Source: Kwoniella bestiolae CBS 10118 (lineage: Eukaryota; Basidiomycota; Tremellomycetes; Tremellales; Cryptococcaceae). Taken from it: DNA of 64,000 bases. A program made the position numbers and the translations under genes. How positions within the stretch are numbered: position 1 is the stretch's first letter; each line of letters starts with the position of its first letter. Of the stretch, positions 56,807 through 64,000 are shown one piece after another. A model generated the notes under the pieces. That model had not been told where the DNA came from and did not search any database. It worked only from the letters and a program-made list of their open reading frames with translations. The stretch spans positions 5,846,001 to 5,910,000 of the forward strand of contig NC_089241.1 of assembly GCF_000512585.2 (NCBI RefSeq). The letters run 5' to 3'.

Positions 56807-59148
56807 ATGACCCAATTAACCAAACTCTTCACTCTACTCTTCCTCCTCCCCTTCCTCGCTCAGGGCTTGGTCCTTCCTCAAGCCAATATCGAGCACTTCA
56901 AAAAGGCTTTACAAGATGTGAGTCTCGTCTCTTCCCATCTACCGGGCTTCCCTCTTGCCATTCTAGCTCTACTAGAATTAGGTCATACCCTTGAATCCGA
57001 TATGCTAGGACTGGCTGATGCTGAGAATTTGTTATGAATATTTAGGGTGTGAAGAGACACCACGATCAGTCAAACTACCTTCGATCGCTAAGTTCTTCAA
57101 TTGACGGTATGACACAGGCTCAAGCTAAACGAGATGATCTGGTGAGTCCGACTCACCTATACCACACTCAATCAACAAGTGCGCGCCCAGTGGAGTATAT
57201 ACAATGGAAGTGAGCTGATACCCACAACTCCACTAGGCCGAAAGACAACTATTCGGAATCGGACGAAATCGAGGAAACACCCGCGGTGGGGGTGGGGGTA
57301 GAGGAGGAAATGGTAGAGGAGGAAGAAATCGAGGAGGGAATGGTGGGAATGGGAATGGTGGTGCGGTAGCTGCTGGAGCTGCTGGGGGAGCAGTGGCTGG
57401 TGCTGCGGGGGGTGCAGTGGCTGGAGAAGTAGCCGGCGGGGTGAGGTATTCTGCTCTTCTGCTCTGTTGTCGATCGGTGTGACTACGAGTTTTTACTGAG
57501 AAGTCGTTGAATTACAGGATGACGAAGCTGCTGCTACTGCCACCGCCACTGCTACCCAAGAAGCAGCCGGAGCAGCTGGAGAGACCGCCGCTGCTGAGGG
57601 CGAAGCAGCTACTGCCACTGACACTGCGGCCGCGGAGGAGACTGCCGCTGAAGCGGAAGCTACTGCTACTGTTACTGAAGCAGCCGGAGCTGAAGATACC
57701 GCTGCTGCTGCCGAAGAAGCTGGTACTGGAGAAGACGCTGCTGCAGAGGGTGAAGAGGGTGCTGCTGAAGCAACTGCCAGTGAAGAAGCAGGTGCAGAAG
57801 AGACCGCTACTGCTACTGAAGAAGCCGGAGCTGAGGCCACCGCTTCTGCCGAAGCTGAAGCCGAAGCTACCGCTACGGCCACCGGTGAGGCTGATGAAGA
57901 AGGTGAAGTTAGTATCCAGACCGTCAGTGTAGAAGGTGATGGAGTAGTCGCGGAAGCTACAGCTACCGAAGCTGCCGGAGCAGAGGCGACTGCGACAGAG
58001 GCTGAGGGTGCTGCTGTGAGTGAACTTCTATCTTACATGCATTCATAACTCGTATTGAGACGTTACTTGAGATATAGGGAGAAGCCGAAGATGGTGCTGC
58101 CGAGGTGAGTCGCTCTGCCCCACTCTTTAAACATTTGACCAATCAATGTACATTTGATGTAGGCCACAGCCACCGCCGAAGCTACAGCTGCGGCCGGGGC
58201 GGAAAGTCAAGCAGGTGCTACGGCTACTGCTACCGAAGCCGGATTAGCAGGGACGACAGCAACAGCGGCCGCGGAGGTAGGTCCAGGTTTGCTACCAAGT
58301 CGAGTCGAGGCTGATCTGGATGTATAGGGAGGTGAAGCTGGTGCTACCTCAGAAGCAGCGAGTGCTGCTGAGGTGAGCCACATGATTCTTCATTCCATCC
58401 ATTGGGCAAGGTTAGCTGACCATATGTTTTAGGCCACTGCTACCGCGGCTGAAGGTGAAGCTGGAGCCGGAGCTGCTGAAGCTACTTCTGCTGCCGAGGT
58501 GAGTTATCAATTTCTGCATGACTTCTCCCCTTGAGCAATGGGATTGACCGCGTGGGTTCAGGCCGCTGCAACCGCCACTGAAGCTTCCGACGCTGTTGAG
58601 TCCGCATCTAACGGTACGGCTTCTGCTGAGGCCGAGGGAGCTGCCAACGCTACTGCCACTGCCACTGCATCATCCGAAGGTGAAGCTGCTGGGAGTGGTA
58701 CTGCCTCCGCTGAGGGTGCTGAGGCGACTGCTACCGTAGTGAGTTGAGCATTGCTAGGGCTGCATCAGCGCATGAGGTAATATTCGCTGATATGGATGTT
58801 ATCGTTTAGGCTGCCGAAGCCACTGCTACCGAAGGTGCTACCAGCGCAGAAGGTGAATCTGCTGCAACTGAAGAGGCGGGTGCCGAAGGATCAGGCTCCG
58901 CAGACGGTACTGCCATTTTCCAAAAGCTCGGCGAGAACCTCGGAACCCTCTTATCAGGCGGAAGTACCGGCGATCTCACCCAAGATTTACAAGGCTTATT
59001 GAGCGGTACGGGATTAGGTAGCCTTCTAGGTGGTGGAGCTGCTGCTGAACAAGTAAGTGGATTATCATCTTTGGTCATTTCTGAGATAAGTTACCGAAAT
59101 GGACAGTACTGATACATCCGTTCTGTCCGTCCGTAGGCTAAGCTCTAA
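56807..59148 (+). CDS. Secreted Ala/Thr/Glu-rich repeat protein
   Basis: The start at 56807 opens a signal peptide (MTQLTKLFTLLFLLPFLAQG, then LVLPQ). Two Lys-Arg sites follow (GVKRHHDQ and QAKRDDL) that could be cut by a Kex2-type protease. Residues about 75-110 are Gly/Arg-rich with RGG units (NTRGGGGGRGGNGRGG), then Ala/Gly blocks (AVAGAAGGAVAGEVAGG). The long remainder is built almost only from Ala, Thr, Glu, Gly and Ser in units such as ATATATE and EAAGAE. The C-terminal module is different and globular-looking: FQKLGENLGTLLSGGSTGDL, then LLSGTGLGSLLGGGAA, ending EQAKL and TAA 59146-59148. I read eleven exons; exons 5-9 are small and all have phase-0 ends. No family recognised. A cell-wall, matrix or ice-binding-like role is speculation. 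Confidence 0.75.
57519..58738 (+). repeat. Imperfect GCT/GAA-rich coding repeat
   Basis: Degenerate short repeats of GCTACTGCC/GCTGAAGC type spread across exons 4-9 of the secreted protein gene. Spacing is irregular, and synonymous differences between units are many. Confidence 0.6.
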
Positions 59149-59930
59149 GGTAGATAAGAAGAGGGAAAGGACCTTTACAATTTAGCATATCCATATTTTT
59201 GAGTATGCATTGTGTAGCTTTTATGAGGAAGAGGCGTTTCCGCACATCTGGTAGAGGTAATTCGAACAAACGTTCATCCTTTCTCTTCAATCAACTGCTT
59301 GGCATTGGGTGGCGGACACTTTGTTAAGCTGTTCATACGTAATTAATCGCTTCTCTAGCGAAGTTGAATATGATAACAAACAAGTAAGAGAGTGATTTAG
59401 CAGAATTGACCTTGGGTAACCATTCTAGACTTCCTTGTACCATATCCTGCCATTGATATTCTGTTCAAAGTAAAGAGATAAGCACATGAAATAGTCTTTT
59501 TATAACTGGTCTGATCTTCAGATGATGTGCGTTCGGTGATGTCCGTTAGCGTGGTTCCCATGCCCTCCCTTTACGCGAGTTAGCCGATAAACAACACCAA
59601 ACACTTAGTTTTAAGCGCAACACATTGATTCACTTTACTCTCAATTCTCAATCTCACCTTTCACCTTTTCCCTTTACAAACTGCATCTCATAGAGCTTAG
59701 AGTATAGAGTGGATAGAATCATTAGACTTGTACCATGAGAACATCCTGAAAGACTTCACAGCAAGACCATCGCTAATCAACGCTTAATCACCTACCTCAG
59801 GAAGAATCGAATTTGGATCCAAGCTCTGACTTTATAATTCACGACCCCTCCTCACGAATCACGAAGCACGACTCCAGAATTTCTCTTCACTTTGCGGCAC
59901 ACTCAACATATATATACGACTACACCCACG
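59149..59930. promoter_or_regulatory. Intergenic, SulP gene promoter side
   Basis: A 782-bp region upstream of the SulP gene. It contains TATATATATAC at about 59909-59917, too near the ATG (59931) to act as a usual TATA box. Nothing else is supported. Confidence 0.4.
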
Positions 59931-62900
59931 ATGTCTTCATTGGACGATCGACGCTCCATCATTTCCTCTACGAACAACATACCACGTAATTCCTCCGCTA
60001 TACTATTCGCTACCGCAGAGTCATCAGCATCAGCACGTAGTCACACCAACGGCAGAATGGGAGCGAACGAGAATACACCGTTGCTAATTGATAATCCCTC
60101 GCATCAGGGGAGCTGGGTCGAGAATGGCGTGGGAAGTGACGATGGGTCAATCAAAGTTGATACGAAGACTAACAAGAAGGGGAAATCTACGTTGGCTATC
60201 GCTGCGAAGCTGAAGCAGAGATCTAAGTATTATGTACCCATTACGGATTGGCTGCCTAATTATTCCTGGTCCTTGTGAGTGGTTCTCTCATCATCCACAA
60301 GTTGTCTTACACTCAAAACTGCGTGCTTAATATCGGCGTTGATTTGTTCTGTGTGAGTTGTTGAATGACGTGCTTGCCCTAGGTTCTCGGGGGATGTCGT
60401 AGCTGGCTTGTCGGTTGCTTGCTTGCTCATACCCCAGGTAAGTTCCCCCTATTTTAGGTTCAAAATATCATCGTGCTCACATGACTGCTTTCGTCTCTGA
60501 CAGTCAATGTCATATGCCAGCGGTCTAGCAGGACTGAGCCCCCTAGCAGGTCTGTGGTCGACAGCGGTACCAGCTTTAGCATACAGCGCACTTGGTACCT
60601 GTCGGTCAGTTGACTATTCCCTAGTCCTCGTCGCCTTACACCAAAGTACATATAGCTGATGAATGGATCTTGCTCACTAGCCAACTGTCCATCGGTCCTG
60701 AAGCTTCTCTTTCCCTGCTTATGGGCCAGATGATTCAAGATGCTGTATTTGGAGATCCACATCATAAGCCCAAACATCCAGAACTAAATGCCGCCGCTTT
60801 ATCCGTTATGGCTACTTTCCAGGTAAGTCACATCTTGAAAACGAGATCAGTCAGAAATGAAGCTGACTAGTCCGTGATTCATAGATCGGCTTGATCACCA
60901 GTATCCTCGGTCTGCTTCGTCTAGGTTTCTTAGATGTAGTCTTGTCTCGAGCGCTCTTACACGGCTTCATCACCGCCGTCGGTATAGTGAGTGAAGCAAT
61001 TCTCAGCTCTCTTGGTCTATCCACATCCATTTGAGCTAACACTGCCTATCCCATGCTCCTAGATCATCTTCATAGCCCAATTAGTCCCAATGCTAGGGAT
61101 GGAGCATGTCCTCTCCCATCCCGAGAACGCCGAAGACCCGCCCTCCCTACCTCTCCAAAAGCTCATCTTCACTCTCAAACACCTCGATCACATGAACAAA
61201 CCAACAATGATCCTCAGTTTCACCTCTCTAGCATTCCTCATCGCTGCCAGAGTGATCAAGCAAAAAGCAGTTAAGAGACCCGGTGGGACATGGGTGAGAT
61301 ACGTACCTGAAATTCTGGTTTTATGCGTGACATCCACTGTACTTTCCGCTGCGCTCGATTGGGATAAGAGAGGTATAGATATACTGGGACAGATCAAGGG
61401 TGATGCTGCTGTTCCTTTTGGGTGGCCTTTGAATAAGAGGGCGATGAAGTATTTCAATTATACGGTATGTCTTATCTACCATTTATGATGTAGACTGGGA
61501 TGGTATGCTGATGTATCGATTAGTTGCCTACCGCTTTCGTATCCGCTGTTATTGGAGTGGTGGATTCGATTGTAGCTGCCAGAGAGAACGCTATGAAGTA
61601 TGGTTATGCTGTTAGTCCGAATAGGGAATTGGTGGCTTTAGGCGAGCTGGCTCAACTTATGAAAGTCAAAGTATCAAATTGACCTGTTTACCTTTGTAGG
61701 TGCTACCAATCTCGCTTCATCATTTTTGACTGTCACTGGATGTATACCTATCTTCGGTTCCATTACTCGTAAGTCATTGCGAGACTAGCTACTCAACCTT
61801 CAGACTCTGACTAATGCGCTATCTCGAATGTTGTAGGATCAAGGTTGAACGGCCAGACCGGTGGGAGAACCCAGATGGCGAGCATGATATCGAGCGTAGC
61901 TATCATACTGTCCATCTACTTCTTGCTGCCTTATCTTTACTTCTTGCCTAAGGTGAGCATGATCTTAGTCGATCTGGGATTCCCATGCTGATCTCAATGG
62001 CCAGGCTACTCTAGCTGTGATCATTACGCTTGTGGTGTATAGCAGTAAGTCTTCTGGGATAACGTGGATGCGTGTCAATACCCTAACTGTCATAACGATC
62101 TCAGTCCTCGCGGAAGCTCCTCATGAGATTCATTACTTCTACAAAATGCGAGCCTGGACCGATTTCATGCAAATGACCGGAACGTTTATTCTCACGTTGT
62201 TCTTCTCAATGGAGGTGGGTTCGCTCACTTCAATCTCATTCACATGGTACAATCAAGCTCATGCAATCACGTTATCTTTCATTAGATCGGTCTAGTAGCT
62301 TCCGTAGTCTTATCCTTGATTTTGGTAGTTCAAAAATCCTCACAGCCAAGAATTCAAATTATCGGTAGATTGCCTGACTCAGACCAATGGGCACCGATAG
62401 ATGAGGATGAGAATGCCCAAGAGGAGATACCGGGTGTATTGGTAGTGAGAATAAGGGAGAGTCTGAGCTTTGCCAATACTGGTCAGCTGAAAGAACGTTT
62501 GAGGAGGGTGAGTAGTCAACAGCTCAATCACATGAGATAGTTAAGGAATACTGATACTCGGGATTACTTCTAGCTCGAGCTGTATGGTCATGGGAAATCT
62601 CATCCCTCTGACGAACCCAGGAGAGAATCCGCCAAAGCGCTGATCATGCATATGGGGGAAGTACAGGAGATTGATGCCTCGTGAGTATCCTGAACGGATC
62701 ACTTTGCATATCCCAGTAATCACTGATTGTACATCACATCACACCACAGAGCGATTCAAATCCTGTATGAACTCAGTCGAGCATACCATGAACGAGGCGT
62801 TGGAGTCCATTTCGCATCTATCAAACCTGGTCAAATTGAGAGATTCAAAATTGTGGGATTGACTGAACTTGTAAGTTCTCTTTCATTCCTTTGACATCAC

Positions 62901-63048
62901 TCGAGTCCCAATGGGGAATACTGTAGCTGATAGGGAAGTACGATGAACGCAGCTGGGTCCGACGCATTTCCATAAACATCTTCAGGAAGCTATGAAGGAA
63001 GTTGAATCGATGGGCTATGGGACGAGTATCTTCTCAAGATTCTCGTAG
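59931..63048 (+). CDS. SulP-family anion (sulfate) transporter with STAS domain
   Basis: SLC26/SulP membrane protein. The start at 59931 gives MSSLDDRRSIISSTNNIPRN; the cytosolic leader runs to LKQRSKYYVPITDWLPNYSW. The SulP core begins FSGDVVAGLSVACLLIPQSM and SYASGLAGLSPLAGLWSTAV. Then QLSIGPEASLSLLMGQMI gives the family's 'GPxA..S' motif. Helices follow: ITSILGLLRLGFLDVVLSRA, LLHGFITAVGIIIFIAQLVP and GVVDSIVAARENAMKYGYAV (the conserved amphipathic E-rich segment). NRELVALGATNLASSF and ITRSRLNGQTGGRTQMASM complete the fold. The C-terminal STAS domain is split over short exons: PGVLVVRIRESLSFANTGQL, LIMHMGEVQEIDASAIQILY and HLSNLVKLRDSKLWDL. About a dozen short introns; stop TAG 63046-63048. 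Substrate assumed sulfate, not shown. Confidence 0.9.
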
Positions 63049-63418
63049 TGGCGATAAAACCATTCCGAAGATTGTTCCCCCCACCTCTCAATAATCACCA
63101 TACAACTATATAATGCTCATCACTGTCCTTTTTCTTTTATTCTAATTTTGCATCGTATTCAACTTCTCAATGTGCATACTGCCTTGCGGATGTTGTTTTA
63201 CAGTGGAGTGGAGAGACTGTGTATAGAAGTACTGTAGATTCTGTTAGAAATAGATGTATAATTGCTGCATCCATCATTTTTCGATCTGTCTCTCCGTGTT
63301 CCGAGGAGAAGAATTACACGATACTTCCATTCCTCATCAATACCATTAGAACGATGCATTATTGATACATATCAACACGATGACCTGCCATCCATCGTCC
63401 AATCACGCATGACCGCGG
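63049..63418. other. Convergent 3' flanks, no gene seen
   Basis: This 370-bp stretch lies between the SulP stop and the stop of the zinc-transporter gene. It contains AT-rich 3' untranslated-like sequence near 63100-63150. Confidence 0.5.
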
Positions 63419-64000
63419 TCACCTCCCCCCAGTCATACAACTACAAAACCCCCTTTCCTCACTCCCCTCAATCTGCACCACCAACTCTGTCAACCCCCTT
63501 ATCCGTCTCTTCAGCACTTTCTCAACTCTACTAACAACCTTTTCAGAATTCACATATATCGCGTCCCCTCCAGCCCCACCAGTGAATTTCGATTTCGAGG
63601 ATAAATAGGGGGTATGGAATTTTGAGGGGTCGATGGAAGAGGGTGAGATAGATAGTTGGATATGTATCGATCCGATCAGTTCACCCTCGCATCGCGGCCA
63701 GAAGCGGGGGGAGGCGTAGTTCGCTACGCCGTCTACTGATGATAGCTGTACACACGAATTGTAATGTCAGCCTCATTGATCAGACGGGGTTGACCCCAGG
63801 GTCACAGAGCTGGGTGAACGGAGGTGAGAGTGGTGATCGGAATGGACTACCCACCTCTGATAGTGCCCCTCTGATCTCTTCCTCTTTCTCCGACCCGACA
63901 TCCAGACACAGTACTTTCCCCGAATCGATCACCAGCGGAATCACACTAGCCATAATGAGAACAGCAATGAACAGACTCGCAATGGGATCAAATCCTGTCC
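63419..64000 (-). CDS. MSC2: MSC2/ZnT5-type zinc transporter, 3' part
   Basis: C-terminal end of a cation diffusion facilitator; the gene continues beyond the right edge. The exon at the edge reads GFDPIASLFIAVLIMASVIP, then LVIDSGKVLCLDVGSEKEEE and IRGALSEV. The Asp-Pro-Ile-x-Ser-x-Phe-Ile pattern with 'P L I/V x D S x x x L' is characteristic of the ER/Golgi-type (MSC2, ZnT5/7) subgroup, which loads zinc into the secretory pathway. After a short intron (about 63748-63854) the cytosolic domain continues: LSSVDGVANYASPRFWPRCE, GELIGSIHIQLSISPSS and VSRVEKVLKRRIRGLTELVV. It ends SCMTGGR with TGA 63419-63421. Subgroup assignment is by resemblance; the metal-binding helices are not in the window. 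Confidence 0.75.

Noticed and set aside
57493..57882. 129-codon Ala/Val/Ser frame antisense to the secreted repeat gene
   Set aside because: A mirror of the GCT/GAA repeat. It has no start context, no signal peptide and no continuation.
57507..57932. Leu/Lys/Pro-rich plus-strand frame overlapping the repeat exons
   Set aside because: A shifted reading of the Ala/Thr/Glu exon 4. Splice phases support the Ala/Thr/Glu frame.
59908..59918. TATATATATAC before the SulP start codon
   Set aside because: It lies within about 20 bp of the ATG, too close for a normal fungal TATA box, so it is probably leader sequence.
1..64000. Mobile elements, CRISPR arrays, or a secondary-metabolite cluster
   Set aside because: I found no transposase, integrase, reverse transcriptase, long terminal repeats, spaced repeat array, or polyketide/non-ribosomal synthase text on either strand.

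Overview
The window is nuclear DNA from a fungus, most likely a basidiomycete yeast of the Tremellomycetes (Cryptococcus/Kwoniella type). That placement is an inference. It rests on densely packed genes on both strands, nearly all broken by several introns (usually 50-70 nt, GTGAGT/GTAAGT donors, CTGAC/CTGAT-like branch points, TAG/CAG acceptors), and on a gene set that is purely fungal housekeeping. I see no viral, bacterial, CRISPR or transposon sequence. Coordinates of multi-exon genes run from start codon to stop codon and include introns.

Layout, left to right. 1-936: 5' part of an SBF-like (RCH1-type) transporter, cut by the window edge. 1375-5600: VPS54 of the GARP tether. 5936-6184: a broken inverted tRNA copy beside an intact tRNA-Pro(AGG). 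6685-8060: the 24 kDa subunit of complex I, divergent from 8537-10363, an FMP25-type mitochondrial RCC1-like protein. 10850-13167: a FEN1/XPG-family nuclease with a long spacer. 13512-13603: tRNA-Pro(TGG). 13646-14997: a kinase-like gene that has lost its catalytic residues. 15688-17827: an SLC35F5-like transporter. 18674-21400: ASE1/PRC1. 21936-22903: phosphatidylserine synthase CHO1. 23885-26489: serine palmitoyltransferase subunit LCB2. 27466-30281: a membrane-anchored type-B carboxylesterase. 30671-31739: SYS1. 32158-36884: POM152. 37024-38652: TTI2-like. 38931-42381: COG1. 42543-43466: CGI121 (KEOPS). 44463-47080: a bestrophin/UPF0187 channel. 47395-48052: a small lysine-rich protein. 48485-50550: a single-pass membrane glycoprotein. 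51629-54546: an arrestin-domain protein. 56807-59148: a secreted Ala/Thr/Glu-rich repeat protein. 59931-63048: a SulP anion transporter. 63419-64000: 3' part of an MSC2-like zinc transporter, cut by the right edge.

Functional links. Three genes serve Golgi/endosome tethering (VPS54, SYS1, COG1). CHO1 and LCB2 are convergent neighbours that both draw on serine for lipid synthesis. The complex I subunit and the FMP25-type protein share one divergent promoter. Such linkage is suggestive only, since fungal genes are not arranged in operons. The least ordinary items are the secreted repeat protein built from small phase-0 exons, the kinase-like gene with a degenerate active site, the nuclease with the inserted spacer, and the tRNA-Pro locus with its inverted 29-bp copy.
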